DNA from: Candidatus Nanopelagicales bacterium
GTDB taxonomy: Bacteria; Actinomycetota; Actinomycetes; S36-B12
DNA: 64,000 nucleotides
Reading direction: 5' to 3'
Assembly (NCBI GenBank): GCA_030827125.1
Contig: JAURFD010000002.1
Span: forward strand, 62,001-126,000
A model generated the notes under the pieces. That model worked only from the letters and a program-made list of their open reading frames with translations, did not search any database and was not told the origin of the DNA. Each line of letters starts with the position of its first letter. The first letter of the stretch is position 1. Of the stretch, positions 42,541 to 51,719 are shown in pieces. A program made the translations under genes and the position numbers.

Positions 42541-43421
42541 GCTTGCTTCCCCTCGGTCAGGGCCTCGCCGGTGGCCGTGAGTTGCTGGTCGTGGTGGGCG
42601 CCGAGGTAGGCGTCAATGACGCGCTGGTCACCCATGACGGAGGTGGGGGTGCCCTCGGCAATGATCTGTCCCTGAGCCATGACGACAACCCAGTCGCTGA
42701 CGTCGCGCACCATGTCCATGTCGTGCTCGACGAAAACGACCGTGGTGCCCTCCTCGCGGATATCGCGGATATGGTCCAGAAGGCTCTGCTTTAGGGCCGG
42801 GTTCACGCCGGCCATCGGCTCGTCCAGCATGATCAATTCTGGCTGGAGCATGAGCGCCCGGGCCATCTCCAGGAGTTTGCGCTGGCCGCCGGAGAGGGAC
42901 CCGGCGAAGTCGTCCGCCTTGGCGGCGAGGTTGAAGCGCTCCAGGAGTTCCGTGGCGCGCCGCGTGACTTCCTTCTCCTGTGCACGCCAGGTGAAGGGCA
43001 GGATCGACAGGAGCATGTTCTCGCCGGTCTGATCGGTGGCACCCAGGCGCATGTTGTCCATGACTGTCATGCGGGACAGGCTCTTGGTCAACTGGAAGGT
43101 ACGCACCATGCCCTTGCGTGCGAGTTTGTGCGGGGCCGTGTTGGACACCTCAACGCCGTTGTAGGTCCAATTGCCGTTGTCGGCCTTGTCGAACCCGCTG
43201 AGCAGGTTGAAGAACGTCGACTTGCCGGCACCGTTCGGACCGATCAGTGCGGTGATAGCGCCACGCTGGAACTCGGCGTGCTCAACGTCGACGGCGGTGA
43301 GGCCGCCGAAGCGGCGCACAACGGCGTTGGCGACGAGAACGGGGTCGGGCTTCGCCACGCCGGGATCAGTGGGGAGGCCCGCCAATGCGGCGACCGCTTG
43401 GGTTTGGATATCACCGGGCAT
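42537..43421 (-). CDS. livG: Liv-type ABC transporter ATP-binding protein
   Basis: LIGPNGAGKSTFFNLLSGF, LSGGQRKLLEMARALMLQPELIMLDEPMAGVNP. Confidence 0.94.
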   Translation of the reverse strand: MPGDIQTQAVAALAGLPTDPGVAKPDPVLVANAVVRRFGGLTAVDVEHAEFQRGAITALIGPNGAGKSTFFNLLSGFDKADNGNWTYNGVEVSNTAPHKLARKGMVRTFQLTKSLSRMTVMDNMRLGATDQTGENMLLSILPFTWRAQEKEVTRRATELLERFNLAAKADDFAGSLSGGQRKLLEMARALMLQPELIMLDEPMAGVNPALKQSLLDHIRDIREEGTTVVFVEHDMDMVRDVSDWVVVMAQGQIIAEGTPTSVMGDQRVIDAYLGAHHDQQLTATGEALTEGKQA

Positions 43422-44394
43422 CGAGGCGAATCTCCTTCCGGTCTCCGAGGATTCCTTGTGGTCGGAAGATCATCAAGAGCATGAGCCCCACTCCGACGAG
43501 GATGAAGCGGATCGGACCGATCTGCGTGGTGCTGAGGAAGGTGATTGTCCCGCCCTGGACGAGCAGGATGAGGAACTGCTCGATGAAGACGAGGAGGAAC
43601 CAGAAGATAATCGCGCCGAGCACCGGTCCCAGGACTCGGGCGGCGCCGCCGAGGATCAGGATGGTGTAGCAGAAGAAGGTGAAGTCCGGGACGAAAGAGT
43701 CCGGCTGCACCGACTGCTTGGCTACCGCCCAGAAGATGCCCGCGAGTGTGCCGAAAAGGCCACCGAGAACCAGGGCCTGCATCTTGCGCAGGTAGGTGCT
43801 CTTGCCGAGCGAGCGTACGGCGTCCTCGTCCTCGCGGATGCCCTTGAGGATGCGACCCCAGGGGCTGCGCATCAGTGCCCAGGTGAGCAGCAGCAGCAGC
43901 GCGATGACCACCCAGCCGACGACCACCACCCACAGGTCATTGCGGGAGAAGTTCAAGGGGCCGAATTCGAAGCGATCCTGTTCCGGGAACGGGTTCAGGG
44001 CGTAGAAGTCATCGCCCATCTTGCCGCTGATGCCCTGAGAGCCACCGAGGGGATCGAGCGACTTGGTCGCCAGGCGCATGATCTCGCCCGTGGCGATGGT
44101 GACGATGGCCAGATAGTCGGCCCTCAATCTCAGGGTGGGTACGCCGAGGATGAGGGACAAGATCACCGAGAGCACAAGCGCCACGAGGATGGAGGCCCAA
44201 AGGCTCCAGCCGCGGTAGATCACGAAGACGCCGATGCCGTACGACCCGACGGCGACGAACGCGATCTGGCCGAAGTTGAGCAAGCCGGTGTAGCCGAACT
44301 GGATGTTCAGGCCCATCGTGGCAAGCAGATAGATGATGGCCGTGACGCCGATCGCCTGGGTGATCGCCTGGGTGAGAACGAATGCGATGTCCAT
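43411..44394 (-). CDS. livM: Liv-type ABC transporter permease
   Basis: MGLNIQFGYTGLLNFGQIAFVAVGSYG; ATGEIMRLATKSLDPLGGSQGISG. Confidence 0.93.
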   Translation of the reverse strand: MDIAFVLTQAITQAIGVTAIIYLLATMGLNIQFGYTGLLNFGQIAFVAVGSYGIGVFVIYRGWSLWASILVALVLSVILSLILGVPTLRLRADYLAIVTIATGEIMRLATKSLDPLGGSQGISGKMGDDFYALNPFPEQDRFEFGPLNFSRNDLWVVVVGWVVIALLLLLTWALMRSPWGRILKGIREDEDAVRSLGKSTYLRKMQALVLGGLFGTLAGIFWAVAKQSVQPDSFVPDFTFFCYTILILGGAARVLGPVLGAIIFWFLLVFIEQFLILLVQGGTITFLSTTQIGPIRFILVGVGLMLLMIFRPQGILGDRKEIRLDAR

Positions 44395-44395
44395 G

Positions 44396-45712
44396 TCAGC
44401 CCACCCTCTCCGGTCGGCCGAGTAAGCCCTGCGGTCTGACGAGGAGGAGCAGGATCATCAGGGCCAGGGCCGCGGCAGTCTTGAGTTCGGTCGGAACGAT
44501 CAGTGTGCTCAGTTGGACGGTGATGCCCACGACGAAGGCGCCGACGATGGCGCCACCGATGGTGCCGAGGCCACCGAGGACGACGGAGGCGAAGAGCACG
44601 AGCAGGAGGTACTGGCCCATGGTCCAGATGACGTTCTGGGTCATACCCAGGAAGACACCCGAGTAGGCAGCAAGCCCCGCGCCCAGGATCCAGACGACGG
44701 CGATGACACGCTCGACGTTGACGCCTGAGGCGGAGGCCAGAGCGGGGTTGTCGGAGACAGCGCGTGTGGCCTTCCCAATGCGGGAATTGCGCAGCCATAG
44801 GACGGTGGCGATGAGGACGACCACGGCGATGGTCGACAGCACCATGGACTTTGGCGTGATGAAGACCGGCCCGATCTCTACGCCAGGCTGGCCGGCGAAC
44901 TGCTCATAGCTCCGCGGCGCACCACCGAAGAACAGTAGGAGCGTGTAGCGGATGGCGATCGCCATGCCGATGGTCACGATCATGGCAGCGATGAGACCGG
45001 TCTGTCGGCGTCGGAGAGGCCGCCAAATGAGCTGGTTTTGACCCCAGCCCCACAGCAGTGCACTGAGAAGCACACCCAAGGGTGCGGCGATGAAGATGTT
45101 CAGGCCGATCGGCGGGGCGTTCAGCACCAGGGTGGTGAAGGCTCCCAGGGTGAGCAATTCGCCGTGCGCGAAGTTCGTCAACCCCGTGGTGCCGAAGATG
45201 AGGTTCAGGCCAAGGGCTGCCAGGGCAATGAGCAGGGACAGGATGATGCCATCAACGACAAGTTGGAGCACGCGGCTCAGCGTGATCGATGAGCCCCCGG
45301 TGTCACCCCCACCATCCCCATCCCCGCTGCCGACCGGGAAGAAGACCTTCTTGTCACCCGTGAGGACGTTAACTGTGCGCTCAGGGCCATCCTTGATGGA
45401 CTGGCCATCCGGGACGGTGGCCTCGTCGACGGTCACGATGTACTTGCCCGAAGCTGGGACCAAGACCGTGGCGACGCCCTCATCGTCAGTAGTCCCTGTA
45501 CCGCTGAAGCCGTCGGCGCTCGTCACGCTGACGGCGACGCCCGGAATGGGGGTCTTGTCAGCGTCGGTGACCACGGCGGTCACTGACGGATCCGCCGCAT
45601 TCGCCACACCACTGAGGGCGAAGAGTGCGACGAACGCGCCTAGGACGAGCAGGACGAGACGGGTTGCTCCCCGGTGCACTCGGCCTCCTGGTGTTGTCGG
45701 TGGGGCCCACAT
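44396..45712 (-). CDS. livH: Liv-type ABC transporter permease with N-terminal extracytoplasmic carboxypeptidase-regulatory-like domain
   Basis: Signal-like VLLVLGAFVALFALSGVANAADPSVTAVVTDADKTPIPGVAVSVTSADGFSGTGTTDDEGVATVLVPASGKYIVTVDE, then LIFGTTGLTNFAHGELLTLGAF permease; start 45712 or 45679. Confidence 0.9.
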   Translation of the reverse strand: MWAPPTTPGGRVHRGATRLVLLVLGAFVALFALSGVANAADPSVTAVVTDADKTPIPGVAVSVTSADGFSGTGTTDDEGVATVLVPASGKYIVTVDEATVPDGQSIKDGPERTVNVLTGDKKVFFPVGSGDGDGGGDTGGSSITLSRVLQLVVDGIILSLLIALAALGLNLIFGTTGLTNFAHGELLTLGAFTTLVLNAPPIGLNIFIAAPLGVLLSALLWGWGQNQLIWRPLRRRQTGLIAAMIVTIGMAIAIRYTLLLFFGGAPRSYEQFAGQPGVEIGPVFITPKSMVLSTIAVVVLIATVLWLRNSRIGKATRAVSDNPALASASGVNVERVIAVVWILGAGLAAYSGVFLGMTQNVIWTMGQYLLLVLFASVVLGGLGTIGGAIVGAFVVGITVQLSTLIVPTELKTAAALALMILLLLVRPQGLLGRPERVG

Positions 45713-45823
45713 AGGGGCGGACTGATCGCGAGCATAGCCAGACGGGCGCCGCTGTGGTGCGCAACGGTGAAGAAGTTGACCGAATCGCGACGTGCGGCGT
45801 TCGGCGCGAGAGTGAATCACGGG

Positions 45824-46249
45824 TCAATCAGTCCGGGCGTCGCGGAGGAAGCAGGTGAGCCGGGCCGTGCAGATCCGGCGGCCCTCATCATCGGTGACCA
45901 CGACGTCAGCAGTGGCGAGTGTGCGTCCGAGGGAACCCGGTGTCGCCGTGGCCGTGACATGGCCCGAGCGCGCGCTCCGGTGGTGCGAGCAGGAGAGCTC
46001 CACGCCGACGGCGTAGCGGCCGGGCCCCGCGTGCAGGTTGCACAGAACCGAGCCGGTGCTCTCCGCCAGCGCCGCACTAGCTCCGCCATGCAGCAGCCCG
46101 AAGGGCTGTGTGTTGCCTTCGACGGGAATCCGGGCAACCACGCGTTCGGGGCTCACCTCGAGCCACTCGGTCTGCATGCGGCCGCCGAGTCCGTAGCGTT
46201 CGGCTTCGGCAAGTTCGGACAGGGTCTGGGCGTCATCAGTCACCCGCAC
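45824..46249 (-). CDS. hotdog-fold PaaI-type thioesterase
   Basis: VARIPVEGNTQPFGLLHGGASAALAESTGSVLCNLHAGPGRYAVGVELSCSHHR. Confidence 0.9.
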   Translation of the reverse strand: MRVTDDAQTLSELAEAERYGLGGRMQTEWLEVSPERVVARIPVEGNTQPFGLLHGGASAALAESTGSVLCNLHAGPGRYAVGVELSCSHHRSARSGHVTATATPGSLGRTLATADVVVTDDEGRRICTARLTCFLRDARTD

Positions 46250-46282
46250 AACCTACCGGGCCCGAGCACCTAGGATCGGCCT

Positions 46283-48931
46283 GTGACTGATGGCCGACTT
46301 CTGCTGCTGGACGGCCACTCGTTGGCCTACCGCGCCTTTTATGCGCTGCCCGCTGAGAATTTCAGCACCACGTCCGGCCAGACGACCAATGCCGTGTATG
46401 GCTTCACCTCTATGCTCATCAACGCCCTGCGCGACGAAGATCCGACGCATGTGGCCGTTGCCTTCGACGTGTCGCGACAGACATTCCGCAGCGAGGCCTT
46501 TCCTGAATACAAGGCGACGCGTTCGGCGACTCCGCAGGAGTTCAGGGGCCAGGTCGATCTCATCCGCGATGTCCTCACAGCGATGGGAGTCCGGTGGATT
46601 GAGCGTGACGGATTCGAGGCCGACGACATCATCGCGACCCTGGCAACGCAGGCTGAGACGGCAGGTCTGAAGACCTCGATCATCACCGGCGACCGAGATG
46701 CCTTCCAGTTGGTCTCACCGGCGGTCACCGTTCTCTATCCGCGCAAGGGAGTCTCCGACCTCGCGCGCATGACACCGGAGGCGGTCGAGGAGAAATACGG
46801 GTTGGCCCCGGGGCAGTACGCCGATTTCGCGGCGCTGCGCGGCGATCCCAGTGACAACCTGCCCGGGATTCCCGGTGTGGGGGAGAAGACCGCGACCAAG
46901 TGGATCACCACATATGGGTCGTTGACCGGGCTCGTCGATCACGCCGACGAAATCAAGGGCAAGACGGGGGAGGCCCTGCGTGAGGCCCTTTCGCAGGTAC
47001 TCGTCAACCGGCGTTTGACCGAACTGGTGCGCGATGTGCCCCTCGACCTCGAGCTCGATGAGATCCAGCGGCGCGCCATTGACCTCACCGCTGTCGATGA
47101 GATTTTTGAAGCCTTGCAGTTCCGTGTCCTTCGGGACCGATTAGCGGACTCCCTGACGACGGAGCCGACAGTGGCGCCCGAGGCGATGTCGGTGGAACCG
47201 GATGTGGTGGCGCCGGGCGCATGGCTCGCGTGGCTCGACACGCATTGCGCGGATCGTGTGTCGCTCGCGGTCGCGGGAAGTTGGGGCGGTGGCACCGGTC
47301 ACGTCCAAGCGTTGAGCATCGCGGCACCGGACGGCGCTGTCGCGGTTTCCGACCCCGCCGAGTGGACCGAGGCGGATGCGACCGCGTGGTCGGCGTGGCT
47401 GTCCGACCCGACGTCCCACAAGGTCATGCACGATGCGAAGGGACCGATGCTGGCCCTGTGGCAGCGCGGCCTCGATCTGGCGGGTCTCGTGGACGACACG
47501 GCGCTGGCCGCGTATCTGCTGCAACCCGCTGTCCGAAGTCCGGCCCTGGGTGAGCTCTGCGAGCGCTATCTCGGTCGCAGTCTGGCCGCGGATGATTCCG
47601 GTCAACTCACCCTGGGGGGCGACGAGGCGGCCGACCTGGCCCGTGCTGCCGTTGCCGTGGCCGACCTGTCCGCGGTGCTGGAGCCACAGTTGGTGGTCCG
47701 TGGCGCGACACCGCTCCTGCGTGATGTGGAGTTGCCGCTGGCAACGGTTCTCGCGCGCATGGAGCGACTGGGCATCGCCGCCGATCGCGACCGGTTGACG
47801 GATCTGTCGGAGGAGTTCGCCGCCCACGCCCGCGACGCCGAGGGGCAGGGCCACGAAATCGTCGGGCGCAGCTTCAATCTGGGATCACCGAAGCAGTTGC
47901 AGGAAATCCTCTTCGGCGAGCGTGGACTGCCGAAGACGAAGAAGATCAAGACCGGCTACACCACGGACGCCGAAGCACTGCAGTCACTTTTCGCGCGAAC
48001 GGCCGACCCGGTACTGGAGTGCATCCTGCGCTGGCGCGACTGGTCCCGCCTCCGTCAGACCGTGGATGGACTGTTGCCGCTGATTGCCGGTGATGGGCGC
48101 ATTCACACGACGTTCCAGCAGACGGTGGCGGCGACCGGACGCTTGTCGAGCACGGACCCGAACCTGCAAAACATCCCAATCCGCACCGAGGCGGGGCGTC
48201 GGATTCGGGAGTGCTTTGTCGTGGGTCCGGGGTTTGACTGCCTGCTGACCGCGGACTACAGCCAGATCGAAATGCGCATCATGGCGCACCTTTCCGAGGA
48301 TGTCGGTCTCATCGAGGCGTTTGCCGAGGGCGAGGACCTGCACACCACGGTGGCCTCGCGCGTCTTCGGTGTGGCAGCGCACGATGTCGACGCCGAGATG
48401 AGGCGCCGGATCAAGGCGATGTCCTACGGACTTGCCTACGGCCTGTCGGCCTACGGTCTCTCTCAGCAACTTGGTATCGAACCCGACGAGGCGAAAGTAC
48501 TCATGGAGGACTACTTCGCGCGGTTCGGCGGTGTGCGTGACTACCTGCAGGGTGTCGTCGCCGATGCGCGCGAGACGGGATTTACCGAGACGATCCTTGG
48601 TCGTCGCCGGTATTTGCCCGACCTGACAAGTGACAACCGCCAGCGCCGGGAAATGGCCGAGCGCATGGCATTGAATGCCCCAATCCAGGGTTCGGCCGCG
48701 GACATCATCAAAGTCGCGATGCTCACCGTGGATCGACGTCTCCGCGACGAAGGGCATTCGTCGCGCCTGCTTCTCCAGGTCCACGACGAACTCGTGCTTG
48801 AGATCTCCCCGGGCGAGTTGTCCGCTGTGACTGAACTCGTGACCGAGGCCATGGCGTCGGCGGCCGAGTTGAGCGTGCCCTTGGACGTGTCCGTGGGTTC
48901 GGGGCGCACCTGGGAGTCCGCCGGACACTAG
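46283..48931 (+). CDS. polA: DNA polymerase I
   Basis: LLLLDGHSLAYRAFYALPAENFSTTSGQTTNAVYGF; LLTADYSQIEMRIMAHLSED; LLQVHDELVLE. Confidence 0.97.
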   Translation: MTDGRLLLLDGHSLAYRAFYALPAENFSTTSGQTTNAVYGFTSMLINALRDEDPTHVAVAFDVSRQTFRSEAFPEYKATRSATPQEFRGQVDLIRDVLTAMGVRWIERDGFEADDIIATLATQAETAGLKTSIITGDRDAFQLVSPAVTVLYPRKGVSDLARMTPEAVEEKYGLAPGQYADFAALRGDPSDNLPGIPGVGEKTATKWITTYGSLTGLVDHADEIKGKTGEALREALSQVLVNRRLTELVRDVPLDLELDEIQRRAIDLTAVDEIFEALQFRVLRDRLADSLTTEPTVAPEAMSVEPDVVAPGAWLAWLDTHCADRVSLAVAGSWGGGTGHVQALSIAAPDGAVAVSDPAEWTEADATAWSAWLSDPTSHKVMHDAKGPMLALWQRGLDLAGLVDDTALAAYLLQPAVRSPALGELCERYLGRSLAADDSGQLTLGGDEAADLARAAVAVADLSAVLEPQLVVRGATPLLRDVELPLATVLARMERLGIAADRDRLTDLSEEFAAHARDAEGQGHEIVGRSFNLGSPKQLQEILFGERGLPKTKKIKTGYTTDAEALQSLFARTADPVLECILRWRDWSRLRQTVDGLLPLIAGDGRIHTTFQQTVAATGRLSSTDPNLQNIPIRTEAGRRIRECFVVGPGFDCLLTADYSQIEMRIMAHLSEDVGLIEAFAEGEDLHTTVASRVFGVAAHDVDAEMRRRIKAMSYGLAYGLSAYGLSQQLGIEPDEAKVLMEDYFARFGGVRDYLQGVVADARETGFTETILGRRRYLPDLTSDNRQRREMAERMALNAPIQGSAADIIKVAMLTVDRRLRDEGHSSRLLLQVHDELVLEISPGELSAVTELVTEAMASAAELSVPLDVSVGSGRTWESAGH

Positions 48932-48989
48932 GCCGAGCCAAAGCTGGCGGTCGCCTTGCCGTACGCCGGCTGCGTGGCAGACTCCCGCT

Positions 48990-50441
48990 ATGACTTTGCG
49001 TATCCCCGCTCTGGTGGCCGCTGGCGCCCTGCTTCTCACCGCGTGCGGCAGCACGGTTGCCACGTCGCCCGTCCGCGATCAGTCCAACGACGTCCCCTTC
49101 ACGGGATGCGACCAGGTTGCGTGTACCGGCGTGATCAACGGCGCGGAATACGAGATCGTCATGCCGGAGACGTGGAACGGCACCTTGCTCATCTACTCGC
49201 ACGGCTACCGTCCGGCCGAACCCTTCCCGCCAACGTTTAATCCGGTGGTCACCAATGCCGAACCGGTGCCGGGATGGGATGGCGGCAATCAGGAGGTAGG
49301 GCAGTCGCTGCTGGCGGAGGGCTACGCCATTGCCGGGTCGGCATACGCCGCGAACGGTTGGGCGGTCGAGGAAGGGGTCCGCGCCGGCGAAGAAATCTAC
49401 GAGTTCTTCACCAGCGAGATCGGCACCCCGAACCGTGTGTACGTCTGGGGCGACTCCCTCGGGGGCCTCATCACGCAGACCTTGGCCGAAAAGCATCCGG
49501 AGTGGGTAGACGGCGCCGCGCCGCTGTGCGGTGTGGTCGCCGGACTCGTGCCCAACATCGGTCTCGCCTTCGACGCCGCGTACGGCGTTCAGCAACTGCT
49601 CGTCCCCGACATGAAGATCGTCGAGTTCGAGAGTTACGCCGACGCACTGGCCGCGTGGGAGGGAGCTGCCTCCACGCTGATTGAGAGCGCGAGGGCCCAG
49701 GACACCGACGCCATCGCGAAGATGCTGACGATCGCGGCGATCGTTGATGCGCCATCGCAGACCGGGAGTCAGGACGGGGCGAGCCTGGTGAGTTCGGTGT
49801 CCGGCACGATCGAGTCCCTGCTCACCGCCCTCGCCTACGGCACTGTCGGTCGGTATGACATCGAGCAGCGTTTCGGTGGCAACGTGTCAGGCAATGAGGC
49901 GACCGACTATGCCGCTCGCATCAACGACGAGGAGGCTGCTTCGATCGACGCCATCGGCGGAGAGGGAGCTGCCGCGCGCAATGCGGCCATCTTGGACAAT
50001 GGCCCCCGTACCGCCCCCGACCCGGCCGCCCGCGCTAAGGCGCTCGAGGTGGGTGGCGATCCGTCCGGTGCCGTTCAAGTGCCGACCATCACGATGCACA
50101 CCAAGGCTGATCCCCTGGTCATCGTCGAGAACGAGAGCTTCTTCCATGACCGCTACCAGGCGCGACTCGAAGCGGGTGAGGTCAAGGGTGGCCTCGTCCA
50201 GCTGTACACCGTGCCGCCGGCCGAGTATTCGCCGGAGGAGGGGGCGCCCTACGGTGCCGGGCACTGCAACTTCACCCCGCAGTCGCGGCTGGCGGTGATC
50301 GACCTGCTCGATGCCTGGGTCCGGGAGGGGATCTATCCGGGCCAATCGGCGATCCAGGCGGCCATGGGGACCGAGAGTGGATACAACCCGATTTACACGC
50401 CCGGGCCGTGGCCCGATCCGCTAGCCGTCGTGGCCCCCTGA
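48990..50441 (+). CDS. secreted alpha/beta-hydrolase lipoprotein
   Basis: Lipobox LLLTACGS; GTLLIYSHGYR and nucleophile elbow VWGDSLGGLITQTLAEKHPEWVDG; HTKADPLVIVENE. Confidence 0.8.
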   Translation: MTLRIPALVAAGALLLTACGSTVATSPVRDQSNDVPFTGCDQVACTGVINGAEYEIVMPETWNGTLLIYSHGYRPAEPFPPTFNPVVTNAEPVPGWDGGNQEVGQSLLAEGYAIAGSAYAANGWAVEEGVRAGEEIYEFFTSEIGTPNRVYVWGDSLGGLITQTLAEKHPEWVDGAAPLCGVVAGLVPNIGLAFDAAYGVQQLLVPDMKIVEFESYADALAAWEGAASTLIESARAQDTDAIAKMLTIAAIVDAPSQTGSQDGASLVSSVSGTIESLLTALAYGTVGRYDIEQRFGGNVSGNEATDYAARINDEEAASIDAIGGEGAAARNAAILDNGPRTAPDPAARAKALEVGGDPSGAVQVPTITMHTKADPLVIVENESFFHDRYQARLEAGEVKGGLVQLYTVPPAEYSPEEGAPYGAGHCNFTPQSRLAVIDLLDAWVREGIYPGQSAIQAAMGTESGYNPIYTPGPWPDPLAVVAP

Positions 50442-51653
50442 TCGCAACTCGCGCACCGTCACGGCTACGCCGATGGCGGCGAGGACGAGCCCTGAGGTCA
50501 GAGCACTGACGACCAGGCCCGTCACCGAGTGAGGGAGAACCCAGGTCGCGAGGACCACGAGCAGGACCGCGGCACCCCACACCACGATGACTGCTCGACG
50601 ATCGTCGATAGCGAGCCGCGTAAGCAGGAGCGCCTGGCTGAGCGCAAAGGCGGCTCCCGTGGCGGCGAACAGCCATGCGATGGGCGTGAGCGACGCATAC
50701 TGCGGGCCGCCGGCGATGCCCACGGCCAGGCCGGGCAGCAGGGCGGTGCCGGCGACCACGCTGAGCCCAATGAGCGCGACCGCGCCGATGGTGATCACGG
50801 TGGCGCGGCCCCGACGCGCGTCTGCGAAGCGCGGGAAGAGCACCACGCCAACGAACTGCGGCAGCCAGAAGGCCACCTTGGCGATGATGACACCGACCCC
50901 GTAGAGGCCGGCATCGTCGGCGGAGAGCAGACCGCGGGCGAGAAGGACGTCCACGTTGGTGAGGACGAAGAGCGCGAGGAGTGCGTGTGTGGCGTGCGCT
51001 GTCTCGCCGGTGATACCGGCCAGACGCGTGGCCGGCCGCTGGATGAGAGGGATGTTGATCCCACGGGCGACGACGGCACCCACCGTCGTCCCGACGGCCA
51101 GTCCGAGGATCGCTCCGAACACCTCCCCGGTCACTGTCGCACCGACGATGCCGCCCAGCCCTCGGCCCAGACCCACCAAGGCGTACGCCGCGGCTAGGCG
51201 TCGGTAGTCCTCCCGCCCCTGCGCCACACCGTACGTGGCCCCCGCCCACGTGAGGGGGACGAAGGTGAGCGCGACGCAGATGAGCAGGGGCCAGGACGAG
51301 ATTTCGAGATACCAGCGAAGGAAGGGAGTCACTGCCAAGGTCGCGGCGGTCACGGCGAATCCACCCACCAGGCCAGCGCGCATGAGCGCTGCCGCTACGC
51401 CTCCGCGGTCGGCTTCGGGGACATGGACGAGTCGACGTGCGGCGACCGCTTGGAGGCCCATGGCGAGGACGCTGCCGATGAGCAGGATGCCGAGTAGCGC
51501 GGTGAAGACGCCGAATTGGTCGGGGCCGAGGGCACGAGCCGCCACCAGGCTGACCGCGTAGGCCGCGGCCTGACCGAGGGCGAGGGCCAGGGCGACGATC
51601 ACCGTGTGCGAGGCCAGGGAGCGGCCCGACGGCGTCGTGCTGGTCATGCGCAC
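50421..51653 (-). CDS. polysaccharide flippase-like (Wzx/MATE-type) membrane protein
   Basis: AAAYAVSLVAARALGPDQFGVFTALLGILLIGSVLAMGLQAVAAR, multiple TM segments; neighbouring glycan genes. Confidence 0.82.
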   Translation of the reverse strand: MRMTSTTPSGRSLASHTVIVALALALGQAAAYAVSLVAARALGPDQFGVFTALLGILLIGSVLAMGLQAVAARRLVHVPEADRGGVAAALMRAGLVGGFAVTAATLAVTPFLRWYLEISSWPLLICVALTFVPLTWAGATYGVAQGREDYRRLAAAYALVGLGRGLGGIVGATVTGEVFGAILGLAVGTTVGAVVARGINIPLIQRPATRLAGITGETAHATHALLALFVLTNVDVLLARGLLSADDAGLYGVGVIIAKVAFWLPQFVGVVLFPRFADARRGRATVITIGAVALIGLSVVAGTALLPGLAVGIAGGPQYASLTPIAWLFAATGAAFALSQALLLTRLAIDDRRAVIVVWGAAVLLVVLATWVLPHSVTGLVVSALTSGLVLAAIGVAVTVRELRSGGHDG

Positions 51654-51719
51654 TCCTCACTGCCCTCACGGCCCCGGACTGCACCGCCCGTGGGCAGCGC
51701 CGTGCCACGATAGCCCGCC

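Noticed and set aside
43171-44439. 422-aa plus-strand ORF across livG/livM
   Set aside because: Antisense to two clear transporter genes; Glu/Asp/His-rich shadow.
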